Shown here: positions 1 through 11,534 of the stretch, in pieces | How positions within the stretch are numbered: the stretch's first letter is position 1 | Layout of the letters: the number at the start of each line of letters is the position of its first letter | DNA from: Cyclina sinensis | Lineage: Eukaryota; Mollusca; Bivalvia; Venerida; Veneridae | Direction: 5' to 3' | Assembly: GCA_012932295.1 (NCBI GenBank) | Contig: JAAONU010000001.1 | Coordinates: forward strand, 46,907,134 to 46,971,133 | DNA length: 64,000 bases | The notes under the pieces: generated by a model | Told to the model about the DNA's origin: nothing | The model's input: the letters and a program-made list of their open reading frames with translations, nothing else | The model's database searches: none | Position numbers and translations under genes: made by a program

Positions 1-179
1 CGCAAGTTCTTCTGAGCCAAGTTCAGCAAACGCTACCAGCAAACAGTAGACCGGAAAAGTTTTCTTCGGAGGATAATTATTCATTTTTTCCTTCCAAATT
101 AATTTCATTTTCAGGAATCTTCCGTTTTTTATGAATTCAAAGCAAGTGATATAATTTCAGACTTAACGGTAAAAGACAG

Positions 180-1610
180 TCTAAATACTGCTTTGTTCTT
201 CTAGAAAGAAACGATTGAACCTTCAAATGATGAAATATTACCATGTATAGAAATTGGATATACCATTCCTCTTTCAGAAAAATATCCTTTCTTTCTAGAT
301 GAAAAATAATCAGTCTGCGTTAAAGAATAGCAGTTTTGTAGATACAGCTGTACAAAATTTACTTGTCATATACCAAGTTTCGCCTAAACCTCACAATGCC
401 AGCCTTTTGTCAGTAGCTGAGAATTCTACAGGTAGAAAGCGCTTGATTTTGGATCTAAGTATATTAAATCATTACGTTAAAAAGATCACGTAAAATTTGA
501 AGATTACAAAGTTGCTCTTAAATATTTGGTTCCGGACATAGTTGATACATGTCGTCTGCTTTGTGTTATCTGTTGCATTTTCTTCAACAAGGCTTTTTAA
601 ATCAAGCAGATGGGAACAAATGTCATAAATTGGCTCAACCCTCACTGATGTTTTCCGAAGTTAAAGAAACGGTTTTATCTAGCAAAGAAGAATCGACTGT
701 TTGTCAGTACGAATTTTGTTTTGAGAAGTTCGTTACCTGGTGCAAGAATTGTAAATTTTCATTTCTTCCTACATCTCAGGTAACCGTAGCTTTGTATTTT
801 GTATCTGTCATGCAGAATTCAGCTTCTTCTTGTGGTAACTCGAAACTGAACAAAATATTCTACGCTATAAATTGGGCGCACTTAGTTAACGGTGATGTTT
901 TTAAACCTTGTTCTGACGTGTGGCTTATCAAACTTTGCTTAGAAGGCTGTGATAGAAAAGTTACAAAACCTTCAATTAAAAAGGAACCTATTACAGTTGA
1001 AATTCTAAAATCTTTAGTGTAGAATTTGGCTTCTGAAAGCTTTATGTCAGCGGATTTGATGCTTATTACATTTTTTATCTCCTTTGCTGGCTTTCTCAGA
1101 ATTAGTGAAGCCCTGAATTTAAAAGAATGCAATATTCAATTGTTTGATACCCGATGTTCTATCATGATTGAAAAATCTAAGGCTGATATATATAGAGAGG
1201 AAGAACACGTGGTTTTAGCACGTACTGGAAACTCTAACGTGCCCATTGACGTTGTTGCTGAGATACCTATCTGAAGCAGGGTTAACGAAGGACTGGAACC
1301 AGTACTTTTTCAGAGCTGTTCAGTTTTCGAGTAAATCTAAACGATTTATATTACGAAAGGAAAATAAACCATTATCATATTCTACAGTTCGGGGATTACC
1401 TATTGAAAAACTTAATAAGCTTGGATTAGATCACAGGATGTATGGACTTCATTCATTTAGATCAGGTGGTGCTTCGCTGAGTGCAAATTCTGGTACTGAA
1501 GATCGTCTATGGAAAAGACACGGTCGATGTACTCTGATACGGCCAAGGATGGTTATATTAATTTGCTTTGAAGGATCGTCTGTCTGTTTCATTGAATTTT
1601 GATTGATAAA
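180..1610 (+). mobile_element. Decayed DIRS-like (tyrosine-recombinase) retrotransposon remnant
   Basis: Three kinds of coding remnant lie on the plus strand. At 299-493 a short reading frame ends with GRKRLILDLSILNHYV, which resembles the start of the reverse transcriptase of DIRS-type elements. At 549-1022 there is a region like the N-terminal SAM-like (core-binding) domain of a tyrosine recombinase. At 1026-1602 comes the catalytic part, with FLRISEALNLKE (first catalytic Arg region) and GLHSFRSGGASLSANSG (the HxxR box). The catalytic part is broken by at least two frameshifts, at about 1250-1270 and after about 1500, and it reads from a TTG, so no real start is preserved. Most of the reverse transcriptase and RNase H expected between the two parts is missing. 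The element is therefore internally deleted and dead. The DIRS class is an inference from the RT plus YR combination; a Crypton-like recombinase alone would not explain the RT-like piece. Confidence 0.72.
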
Positions 1611-2300
1611 TTTACTGTAATTTAATTGGCAAATTTGACCGTCCTAAATTTTTCCATCTGTGTTTTTATTGTTGTTAAATTTCGGAGTTTGTGGCAATTT
1701 CAAAACTTTGATGTATAGATTAGAAGTTAGTACTTAGTAAATACTGTTTATAGGTACTGTTTTATAGCATTTCATCTTTCGACCTAGAGTGGTGTCTGTA
1801 TACGAACTACTTTGAAGTGAGGAACATTTATTAGACAGTTTATCGTATCTTTTCTTCTTTGTAGTCGTAGTACTTTTTACTCTTGTTGTATCAGCTTGAT
1901 ACTTAACTATATTTTTTACTGAAATAAATTGAACATTGTTTCTTCTGTATATTTATTGTTAGCTTTTCTTTCACCAATGCATACATGTTTGATACCTAAT
2001 TTTCACAGACTACCTACAGTAATTAGAAATTTCATCGAGAAGAACGAAATTTGGAAGTAAGGTGTAGTTGGGCTTTGTCATCACTCAAAGATAAGTATAT
2101 ATATCTTTGCATTATCGTTCCAGTTAATTCAGGTTTTTTAAGTCTTTCATTTTCTTTTTCTATTTTCCAGCTTAAAGATATTAAGTGTTATTCAACTTTT
2201 CCTTTCTGTTCAAATAGCTTACTCTTTGTGTGTGTCTTTGAGATAAACCAACTACGGCTTTGATATAATCTATGAGTGCATTTTTCTTAGCCAAATTGAA
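1611..2300. other. Non-coding, AT-rich, no feature recognised
   Basis: This stretch follows the recombinase remnant. It may include the 3' untranslated end of that element (an AATAAA-like word is near 1924). The short open frames here match nothing I recognise. Confidence 0.5.
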
Positions 2301-2317
2301 AAGTGTTCCCGTCTTTC

Positions 2318-2490
2318 TTGGCGTTGACCGCTGTAATTTTTGAGGTTGGCCGTTTAATGTGCCATTTTTGGCGTTGTCCGTTGAAGTTTTGCCGTGCCGT
2401 TTTTTGGCGTTGACCGTTGTATATTGGTCGTGCCGTTTTTGGCGTTGACTGTTGTAGTCTAGTCGTGCCGTTTCTGGCGTTGACCGATGT
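2318..2490. repeat. Short minisatellite, about 35-bp unit
   Basis: The word GCGTTGACCG, or a one-base variant, recurs at about 2321, 2371, 2407, 2442 and 2477. The last three spacings are 35-36 bp and the first is 50 bp. Copies share a TGCCGTTTTTGGCGTTGAC core. Any reading frame across it is a by-product of the repeat. Confidence 0.8.
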
Positions 2491-2774
2491 TTTTCCTTTT
2501 GCCTTGGTCTCTGTTAATATATATACTTGTTTACAGAAAACTAGGCAGAATGGACTTTATGTAGGACTTTGGTCTCGTAATCGTTTTCAGTTCAGATTAC
2601 CGCTTTTCTTGAAGTCGTTTAGATGTGTGGGCAATGTATTTCCATGGGATACTTGTGGTAAGTTTTCGTTAACATAATTCTCCTAATTATTTAACTTCAT
2701 TTTTATGTTTAACTAGGTTTTCAACGAAAACATGGTTATTGTAATGCTGAAGTCGGCGGGCGGGCAGGCGTCAA

Positions 2775-4045
2775 CTTTTGGTTTCCGCTCAATAACTTGA
2801 GTTTACTTTGGCCTATTGACGCCCAACTTGGTGTATGGGTAGCTTATATCAAGAGGCAGCTTGGGTTGCTACCTAGGTGTCTGTGATCAAGGTCAAGGTC
2901 ACTGTTGCTTTAAATAGAAATTCAGTTTCCGCTCAATAACTTGAGTTTGCCTTGACCTATTGACCCCAATCTTGGTATATGGGTAGCTTATATCAAGGGG
3001 CAGCTTGTAGTTGCTACCCAGGTGTCTGTGATCAAGGTCAAGGTCACTGTTGCTAAAAATAGAAATTCAGTTTCCGGTCAATAACAAGTTTGTTTTGACC
3101 TATTGACCCCAAGCTTGGTGTATGTGTAGCTTATATCAAGAGGCAGCTTGGGATTGCTACCCAGGTGTCTGTGATCAAGGTCAAGGTCACTGTTGCTAAA
3201 AATAGAAATTCAGTTTCTGGTCAATAACTTGAGTTTGCTTTGACCTATTGACCCCAAACTTGGTATATGGGTAGCTTATATCAAGGGGCAGCTTGTAGTT
3301 GCTACCCAGGTGTCTGTGATCAAGGTCAATGTCACTGTTGCTAAAAATAGAAATTCAGTTTCCGGTCAACAACTTGAGTTTGCTTTGACCTATTGACCCC
3401 AAACTTGGTGTATGTGTAGCTTATATCAAGGGGCAGCTTGGCATTGCTACCCAGGTGTCTGTGATCAAGGTCAAGGTCACTGTTGCTAAAAATAGAAATT
3501 CGGTTTCTGCTCAATAACTAGTTTGCTTTGGTCTATTGATGTTAAACTTGGTATATGGGTAGCTTATATTAAGAGGCAGCTTTGGATTGCTACCCAGGTG
3601 TCTGTGTTCAAGTCAAGGTCACTGTTGCTAAAAAAGAAATTAGGTTTCCGCTCAATAACTTTAGTTTGCTTAGACCTATTGACACCAAATTTAGTATTTG
3701 GGTAGCTGATATCAAGATGCAACTTTGCATTGCTACCCAGGTGTCTGTGAACAAGGTCAAGGTCACTGTTGCTTTAAAAAAGAAATTCAGTTTTCACGTA
3801 ATAACTTGAGTTTGCGTTGATCTGTTGACACCAAACTTGCTGTGTGGGTAGCTTATATTAAGATGCAGCTTGGGATTGCTATTACGATATCTGGGAGCAA
3901 GGTCAAGGTCACTTGCTTACAATAGACTTTTCAGCTTCTATTCAATAACTTCAGCACACTTTGACCTATTGATACTCAACTTGGCATGTGTGTAGCTTAC
4001 ATGAAAATACAGCCTGGCATTGCTACTCAGGTATCTGATTTATTT
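2775..4045. repeat. Minisatellite, about 144-bp unit, nine copies
   Basis: The word GTTTCCGCTCAATAAC, or a variant, starts at about 2781, 2925, 3070, 3213, 3358, 3503, 3644, 3790 and 3934, so the period is 141-146 bp. Each unit also carries a GGGTAGCTTATATCAAG word, a GCTACCCAGGTGTCTGTG word and GGTCAAGGTCACTGTTGCT. The middle copies are most alike and both ends are degenerate, as expected for an array homogenised by unequal exchange. The frames through it (for example 3523-3809) are not genes. The unit is related to the dispersed repeat at 24.4-25.4 kb. Confidence 0.93.
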
Positions 4046-4539
4046 TTATTTTGAACTATTGAAACCAACTTTCTGTGTTGGTACCAAAAGAACAGCACCA
4101 TTTTTACTTCACTGGCATATTTCTTCCTAATTCCTGTCACATCAATACTTGGTCGTTGAAAACCTGGTTTTCGTCGCATTGCGGCGCTTTTTGTTTTTAT
4201 TTGAAACGAGACCAATGTGTTTTTTTCTTTTTGTTTCATCTTAGTCCAAAGATATAATAATTACCGTCATAATTTTGCCTGAATCCTTATTTTATTTATT
4301 TTTCTTTTCAAAATGAAAATGTTGCTATGAAATGCTAATACACTCGATCGCATTTCTCCCAAATACTATTGTCTATTATCTAAGATTGTTGTTGTTGTCT
4401 TTTTAGTGTAGTAACTTGAAATAAGTGAATAATTAATTTACTCACAACGAAATGAGAGTAACTACAGATTATTGTTACACAGAAAACTGCTGATGTAAAA
4501 TAGCCTCAATCGGATAAGCAATCATACGAGCAGCTAGAC

Positions 4540-5215
4540 CAAGAGTTGTACTTTAGCACTTACGCTACACCAGCAGTTGGCGTCAAAATATATAGTAGAT
4601 ATGGTGAATTCATTAGAAATTTGTGCTTCATATACATACTTTCAGAACAACCGATGCAGTCCCCTCTGGAACTGATGTACCATAATTTACTGAGGATCAT
4701 TTTGGCCAGTATGTTTCAGATAATGTTGACCACAATGCTAGAACTTTTTATGGTCATGGAACTTTTCATGGCATGGGAATAGTAGCCTGGTATTAGAACT
4801 ATTTTAGCCTATAAAACGATTGTATGCATCCAAGGATGAAGCTATTGCAGCTGGAGGCATCAACATTTTGCATTACTTGCATAACGAAATATTCAAAATA
4901 CCTATTCATTTTGAAGAACTGTCTGAACTTAGAAAAGTAGATGCTTCAAGAAACTTGGATCTCCTAGTCAAGTAAGCTTGGTGTATTCGTACCTTAGATC
5001 AGGGTGGTCGGGTTTGGTGCAGACGTTTGAAGACGGTGATAGTCCAGGAAAGACATCAGTCAGATATCATGCATTTACACAACTATATCAATGCAGTAGA
5101 TATAGTGTACACCCAATGCTTTCCTTTAATCAGCCATTTTACTCGAAGCCTGTCAATATTGTCTTCGTTTCTAATTGCCACAATGTGATTAAACTCAACA
5201 AGTGAGAATGATATT
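4540..5215 (+). pseudogene. Broken fragment of a recurrent repeat-associated ORF (DNVDHN...GTFHGMG type)
   Basis: Read in the right frame, 4719-4787 encodes DNVDHNARTFYGHGTFHGMG. I recognise this motif from uncharacterised, repetitive predicted proteins in marine invertebrate genomes. Similar signals follow in order: a stretch at 4845-4970 containing an AAGGINI-like segment, then WSGLVQTFEDGDSPGKTSV and HPMLSFNQPFYSKPVNIV at 4999-5160. Stops and frame changes separate them, and neither start nor end is intact. The order of motifs matches the family as I remember it, but the family's function and the mobile element carrying it are unknown to me. The fragment is surely non-functional. Confidence 0.5.
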
Positions 5216-7660
5216 GTTTTCTTCGCTGAGTTTCCAATATCTTTACATATAGAACTTGGTCGCACATGCCGGACAGATAAGATGTTAACCTTGAATTCTA
5301 AGGAGACAAATAAATTTTGTAATTTTATAACTTTTCTATGTCAGTATGGATTCTTGAAAACTTATTATAAACGTAAACTCCAAAAATTAGTTAAGATAAG
5401 TAGTAATTAAATTTATTACCAGCAATAGAAAATGAGACACTAGTATTGTTTTATTCATAATTTTCATCATCATCATTGTCACCAACATCATTAGCATGAC
5501 GAAAACAGATATACAACAAATGAATAAACGAAACAAACTGAGATATATGAAGTAAAACGAAATTATGACAGCAAATATTTAAGCAAAAACCGACTATTAG
5601 AAAGCTGACAAAAATGAATTAATATGTAAAATATCACTTTTTAAATGCAATATTTGCCAGCTAGTTTCACGTATAAGAGTGGGGTAAAAAACGTTTGTGC
5701 GAACCCTTTTTCAAAATCCCTTCATGGATGACAAAGTAATAGCCAAGAGACGAAGTGGACCGACAGACCGATTACCGCGACACCTCGTTATTAAGTGGGC
5801 ATTTGTTTTTCTCTGTATCCATAACAACGACTAAAGGAAGAGTAAGTCAGAATAAAAAATAGAGAGACAAACATTTACCTTTGTTTAACGCATGGTACTT
5901 AAAGAAATTAGCGTGATAAGTATAAGCTATTGAATCGAAAGCTAAGTATGGCAAAACTTTAGACCATAACTTCGACAATCAATTCATGAATGTCTTATTA
6001 TGTGTAAATGCCAACTTTAAAGTGAGGAAAGGATATGAAATGTTTAGATTGTTAAATCCCCGAGAGAAAAAACTTCTACCGAGAGAAAACTTCTACAAGT
6101 CCAAATATTAAACGAGACGGAGACTCACTGATGCAGATTATAAAGAGGTGAGCTGATAATATTCAGTGTCAACATTTGTTTCTGAAAGCAAAGGTGCGTG
6201 CCAGCGTGCTTGTTGTGTGTTTCTGTCTAAAATGTTAGGTTGATGTACATGTTTCATGTTTTTTGTAGATGTTTACTTTCGTGTGGAAAACTACGGCATA
6301 TCTGTCATTATTATTATTGCATATTTAATTTAAACGTTATAAAAGTGTGAGAATTTTATCATATCTTTCTGCTAATTTCTGCTAAACTAAGTGTCCTGCT
6401 CTTGCTCATTGATTGGGTGAAAAACCTGTCAATCAAACTCCTGTGGGGGAGGTAGATTGAATGTTCCGCTCTGAGCTCGCATATGCTATCGAACGCATGG
6501 GTAGTTAACTAAGTGTTAAATGCATTCCATTGGTGGATAAGTTTTAGACCACTCCTCACGATCAGACAATCGTGCATTGTACATAATTCTATTATTATTC
6601 TTAACAGGATTAATTTGGCACTTAATAATTTCCGTGTCACAATTTTACCCATAATTAATTCCTGCATAAGGATGGGAAATTATTACGAAACGCACAAAGT
6701 AAATAAAATGTCTGAATGCAGTAAAGTTAGCTTTATAACGAAAGTATGTAATTTACGTTCGTAAATGAATGTACGGTTTTATGACCTTAATGTAAGTGAA
6801 ATATGAATGAGAAGCAATGACCACGAAAATCATAATTCTGATGCATCCTTTTCTTCTGCTCCATAATCTTCTTTGCGACTTCTCTCATCAATTTAAAATA
6901 TGTTAGTGCAGCCATCTACTACATGTAATAGTAACACTGAGTCTATAGTCTGTTTGTCCGTCCGACAGTTGGTCCTCCATTCAGCACTTCCTTCCTCCCT
7001 TCCTTCCTCCCATCTTCTTTTCCTTTCTTCTTTCTTTCCTTTCTTCCCTCCGTCCTCCTTTCCAAAAAGATCTCATAGATATGCAGCATACATCTAACAG
7101 CGTATACCACAATATTGCCCACTTCATGGACCACTGTTTCTCCATGAAATTATAAAGAAACGCTACAAGCGCCATGTAAGTTAACGTTCATAAAGAGCAC
7201 CACATCATTTCTAATGATGCTTCCTTTCAGGTTTGGAGCTATTATGCAAATAAATGATTTTTAATTACCTCCTCTTGTAGCTTTTATTTAAAATACACGC
7301 AACTACTATCAGTAATGTATTTAACAGCAGTACTCATTAATTTCTAAGCATCTGACTGTTGAATCAAAGATGATAAATAAAAGACTACTAAACACGAAGA
7401 TGGCTGAACAACGGATTGACGAATAAGTTAAAAACTAAATGAACAAAACAACGACTATCTGAAAAATAAGAGTGACGACAAAGACTATGTAGTGTCTTTT
7501 CAATTATCATTATTCCATTTAATAATCATATATCGACAAAATAAAAAAATATAAATAAATAAAAAAAATCTTCCAACATGTAAACATAGAGGAAAAAGAA
7601 AGAATGAAGACACTGACCAAATAAATAAATAGATCATTACGATATTCCAACTTTGCCCAA
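5216..7660. other. Non-coding, AT-rich spacer
   Basis: No gene was recognised. A pyrimidine-rich TTCC/TTTC tract lies at 6980-7060. Its reverse complement makes Lys/Arg/Glu/Gly-rich open frames that are compositional artefacts. Confidence 0.6.
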
Positions 7661-7664
7661 ATTC

Positions 7665-7805
7665 CTAAATCGCGCACGGTCTATTCTAGAATTGCACTGC
7701 GCTAAATAAGAATTCCGATAATGTCCGCCATTGTTGGAATTCCTAAAACGCGCAGGGCAATTCTGGAATAGTTCATATTCTAAAACCGCGCATAAACTAC
7801 GCCTT
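7665..7805. repeat. Two degenerate copies of a short GC-spiked repeat
   Basis: AATTCCTAAATCGCGCA near 7660-7676 and AATTCCTAAAACGCGCA near 7737-7753 are about 77 bp apart and are each followed by an AATTCTGGAAT-like or ATTCTAGAATT-like word. The CGCGC words contrast with the AT-rich surroundings and resemble words in the MITE at 10.7 kb. This is just downstream of the stop codon of TLR-A. Confidence 0.4.
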
Positions 7806-7816
7806 TCAGGTTTAAT

Positions 7817-10420
7817 CTATTCACTTAGAGCTTCTTCCAAGTTATGCCAGAAGAGGCTTTCACCTTGTGGGTCTACCGTGTACTCGATGTATGTATTCGA
7901 GCGAAGCCATTCTAACATCTCCGTAGACATAGTTTTGGTCGGAACATCCTCATACATCACAAGAATAAGACAACCTTTACCTTCACGGGAGTATATACTT
8001 TCCACTCTAGCCATATTAAACTCATAAATGCACCATTTACTTTTCAAGAAATCTTTGGATAAAACAACAACTGTCTTCTTACTATTCCGAATAGCATCTA
8101 AAATGTTGTCCGCTATATATTTACCAGGTAAAAAATCTCGATCATGAACACATATATTTAAATTCTGGCTCTCGAGATTTGGAATCATCTTGTCTATAAT
8201 AAAACGACTATTTTCATTTGCGTACGACATGAAAGCATCATACATGAAATTTTCTTCCCCTTCATTTTGATCCTGCAGTCTCCTGTAGCCAAAACGTCGC
8301 AATTTTGAAGCTCTCAACAGATATCGTAGCTGCCATCGGTTCTTGTATATAAAGCCACCCACCGTTATGGCTAGAAATACAGACAGGCCAACTGAACAAA
8401 GAACAATTGTTAAAGTATAAGAACTACACGCCTTATCAAGCCCGTTCACAACTGCTATGAACTGTTCAGGAGTAAGCTTTCCATCGGATTCATTACGAAA
8501 TACGTAGTTTTCAAAATTAATGAAGTTTTTCCTATGTTCAACAACCCACCTAAGAAATTCTCTTTCATCACAGTAGATTGTGATCGTGTTGTTACTTAGA
8601 TTTATTGAGAACTGAGTTCCTTGCCGTTTTGAGTTTTCTTCAAGTTTGCTCCTCAGTTCTCTAGGTAAAGTGCGAAGAAAATTTGATTTTAAGTTTAAAT
8701 GAAGTAAATTGTTTAAGTCCATTACATCTACTGTCCATCTATCAATATTGTTTACACTAAGATCAAGAATCTCCAGCTTCGACATGTTGGAAAACACCGA
8801 TGGTGGCATGTCTGATATTATATTTGCCGACATATTCAACACCTTTATATTTGTCAAATTCCGGAATACTACGGGGCCAATTTTGTAGTTTGAAAGTACT
8901 AATCCCAAAAAATTTTCATGAAGCTGCAAATTCTCTAAACTTTGATGATTTCCGAAAAAATTTAAACCAATATCACTACAGTAATTACGAGAGAGATTTA
9001 GATATTTCAAATTAGGTAAAGGTCCAACTGGTCCTGTCCAAGAATGGAAAATATTTCCAGATAAATCTAAATATTCAATATTGTTTGCCTCAGGGGAAAC
9101 TGGAAACGAACTCACAATGTATTCCATCTTGCACCGATTAAATTCGATCCTTCTTAGAGTTTTTGGAAACTGCGGCATATTTTCAAGAAAGTTTATTTTG
9201 TCATCCTCAAAATATGTACAATTTATTCTTCGTCTACTTATGTTACGAAGAAAGTCACCTTCCATGAAGGGGCAGTCAGTATTGGTAACATTTCTGTCGT
9301 CAGAATTTTGTACGGGTTCCTTTTCAAACAGAACAGGATTATGAGCTGTATTTTGATAACTTCCATATATCTCCTCCAAATGACTAATACATGCGAGCTG
9401 AAGCAAATACGGTCCAAATGTAAATTTGTTGTCCTCTAGTCGCAATATCTTAACCGTTTCAGGAAGGAGAATGCCAATATTTGTTTCAATAACTTGCAGC
9501 CGATTTTTGTTCATGACAATTTCAGTCAATGATGTGTTCCAAAGATAACAAACATCTTGTCTTCTAAGTCGGGTACCAATGCCAAATGTGCTATATACCT
9601 TCGAATAATTAAAAGATTTTATATTTGTAAATTGTAAACCAAAGCTTATGTTTCCAAGCATGCGAAACCCAAGGCGTAAGTTTTCCGACAGGTCCAATAC
9701 CTCTAAATGCAGCAGATTTTGAAAAGCACCAGCGTGTATGTTAACAATGTCACATGAAGACACATTCAACATTCGCAAGAAAGGTGTGTTTCTAAAAGTT
9801 GAATTAGATATTTGTGAAATATTGCAATATCCATTCATTCCAGAGAGAACTAGTGTCTTCAACCTCTTTAATGTCTGATAGGCGTCCGGAAATATATGGT
9901 TTTGCAATCCATCCATGTATAATACTGACAGGTTAGTCAAATTTGAAAGATTCGGGTATGACACCAAGGTACTCATATTTTTCAAATTTCCATTTAACAT
10001 TAGTGTTTCGAGAGTTAAAGGAAATAGAACACTTCGCTGACCTGTTTGATCGTAGACGTCCAACATGTTATTATTTATGTCCAAAATATCTAGACGATAA
10101 AGGCTACGAAACGAACCTTTCTCTGTTGAATTTATCATGTTCTTTCCTAAATATAACCTAGAGATTTCACTACATCCTTCCAAATCGAACTCATTGATAC
10201 AGTGGTAGCTATTTTCTTCTAAATATAGGGAAGAAATCATGTGGTCAGTAGATTGGTTAATGTAGTCACAAATATCCTTTATTGGAATAAATGTTCGAGA
10301 ACAGTTCATCTGTTTTTTGGAATCACAGATGCATTTACTTTTAGGTCCGCAAGTAAAACTTAGCATTCTTGTAACAAACAGTATAAAGACCAAACAAGAT
10401 AAAACCCTGTTTGCTTCCAT
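7817..10420 (-). CDS. Toll-like receptor (TLR-A), intronless, 867 aa
   Basis: This is a predicted membrane pattern-recognition receptor that signals through a cytoplasmic TIR domain. In order it has an N-terminal signal peptide (about residues 1-22), a Cys-bearing N-cap with CGPKSKCICDSKKQMNC, a long run of leucine-rich repeats with many N-glycosylation sites (about 50-600), and a C-terminal cap-like segment around TIYCDEREFLRWVV. These are followed by one membrane span (about 668-691) and a TIR domain (about 725-867). Visible TIR boxes are YDAFMSY (box 1), RDFLPGKYIADNI (box 2 and BB loop, with the conserved Pro) and LFW near the end (box 3). The length and single exon are normal for a molluscan TLR. 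The ATG at 10420 begins the signal peptide and is the obvious start. By eye the TIR domain is about 80 percent identical to that of TLR-B at 39.65-42.26 kb. The ligand and pathway partners (MyD88-type adaptors) cannot be read from sequence. Confidence 0.95.
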   Translation of the reverse strand: MEANRVLSCLVFILFVTRMLSFTCGPKSKCICDSKKQMNCSRTFIPIKDICDYINQSTDHMISSLYLEENSYHCINEFDLEGCSEISRLYLGKNMINSTEKGSFRSLYRLDILDINNNMLDVYDQTGQRSVLFPLTLETLMLNGNLKNMSTLVSYPNLSNLTNLSVLYMDGLQNHIFPDAYQTLKRLKTLVLSGMNGYCNISQISNSTFRNTPFLRMLNVSSCDIVNIHAGAFQNLLHLEVLDLSENLRLGFRMLGNISFGLQFTNIKSFNYSKVYSTFGIGTRLRRQDVCYLWNTSLTEIVMNKNRLQVIETNIGILLPETVKILRLEDNKFTFGPYLLQLACISHLEEIYGSYQNTAHNPVLFEKEPVQNSDDRNVTNTDCPFMEGDFLRNISRRRINCTYFEDDKINFLENMPQFPKTLRRIEFNRCKMEYIVSSFPVSPEANNIEYLDLSGNIFHSWTGPVGPLPNLKYLNLSRNYCSDIGLNFFGNHQSLENLQLHENFLGLVLSNYKIGPVVFRNLTNIKVLNMSANIISDMPPSVFSNMSKLEILDLSVNNIDRWTVDVMDLNNLLHLNLKSNFLRTLPRELRSKLEENSKRQGTQFSINLSNNTITIYCDEREFLRWVVEHRKNFINFENYVFRNESDGKLTPEQFIAVVNGLDKACSSYTLTIVLCSVGLSVFLAITVGGFIYKNRWQLRYLLRASKLRRFGYRRLQDQNEGEENFMYDAFMSYANENSRFIIDKMIPNLESQNLNICVHDRDFLPGKYIADNILDAIRNSKKTVVVLSKDFLKSKWCIYEFNMARVESIYSREGKGCLILVMYEDVPTKTMSTEMLEWLRSNTYIEYTVDPQGESLFWHNLEEALSE

Positions 10421-10723
10421 CTTAAAAAACAGCGTATCTGTATGGTTTTTTTTTTTTTTTGCTTTTGTTGTTGTTGTTGTTTAAATTTCAAATTCTGCTA
10501 GTAGATAAATAAATAATTGATTGCTATATATCAGTGTTTGCACAACTGTTAAGATATTATTCACTTTTACATTTCGTTATCCGAGAAGTAGTATACTGAC
10601 TGTATATTAATTTGTTCATATTTGCTAAAGATATCATTGCATTAATGAGAAGGCATTTTATGACTTAAACGCAAAACAAAAGTCATAGTGTAACAGGAAA
10701 TGTAACACTTAACTGATCTGAAC
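10421..10723. other. 5' flank of TLR-A
   Basis: This is the presumed promoter and 5' UTR side of the minus-strand TLR gene. It holds a T-run and a short (GTT)n tract at 10447-10485. I see no core-promoter motif that I would defend. Confidence 0.4.
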
Positions 10724-11411
10724 ACTGTGAAATCATTTAAATTCGCCGGGATGAAATTTTGCGCAAACGGCAAAAAAGGTACATTCGCGCGGTCCTAAAT
10801 TCGCGCATTTTCAATTTCAGATTCAATTTTTTTATCAGCATAAAACGCAGACGACAGCTGCATGATGTTGGATCACAACCGACGCGTGTATACGTGTCAG
10901 TTACCGCGGTACGCTTTCGAATATACAAACTGACAGGTCCAACGGTTAATTGACGTTAATTGGCACAGGTTAAGTGTGCACAGCTTAAAAGATCGATACC
11001 GACAGGTCTTTTGTAACCGGTCCCTAATCAATTACGCTAAAAAACATTGCCGCTTGCGAAAATTACTTTTACTCATAATTATTAGTAAACGCTTCGGACA
11101 AGCGTTCAATAATTCAAGGAAATGCAAACGAAACATACTTAAAAAGAGAAACAAAAAAAGTTTCATTTTCAGTTTGCTAGATATTTAGAATTTGCCAAAA
11201 CATCCGATTATTCAAGTTATTTTGGCTAAAAACAACAACTAATGGTCAAAAGTTAGTGGAAAAATATATGCAGGTATTTGGGACAGGATCAAGATTCGGA
11301 TAACGTAAATGTTTTATTAGTTTAATAAAAGCGCGGTCTTAAATTCGTGCATTGTTCCTAGCGTGAAATACGCGAAAATTCGTCCTACGCGAACAAAAAT
11401 GATTTCACAGT
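10724..11411. mobile_element. MITE-like element with 15-bp perfect terminal inverted repeats
   Basis: ACTGTGAAATCATTT at 10724-10738 is the exact reverse complement of AAATGATTTCACAGT at 11397-11411. Inside the ends the inverted similarity continues imperfectly for about 40 bp (ATTCGC...GAAATTTT-like words). A second, directly repeated word, GCGCGGTCYTAAATTCGYGCATT, occurs at about 10787 and about 11330. The 688-bp length and lack of a transposase frame fit a non-autonomous DNA transposon. I see no exact target-site duplication, so the superfamily is open. Confidence 0.72.
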
Positions 11412-11534
11412 AATTGTAATTGTTCTTTCTGCCTTTACTCATATCACATAGTTTACCGACCATTCTATTTGGCTGTTCTGCTTTCAATCCGATCGTGATC
11501 ATTCAAAATAAAAATGTTTCTGACATATCTGTTA

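Noticed and set aside
6943..7175. Lys/Arg/Glu-rich minus-strand open frames
   Set aside because: They come from the TTCC/TTTC-rich tract at 6980-7060 and have no domain, splice or start support.
8800..9344. Plus-strand frames opposite TLR-A
   Set aside because: They are shadows of the receptor gene on the other strand.
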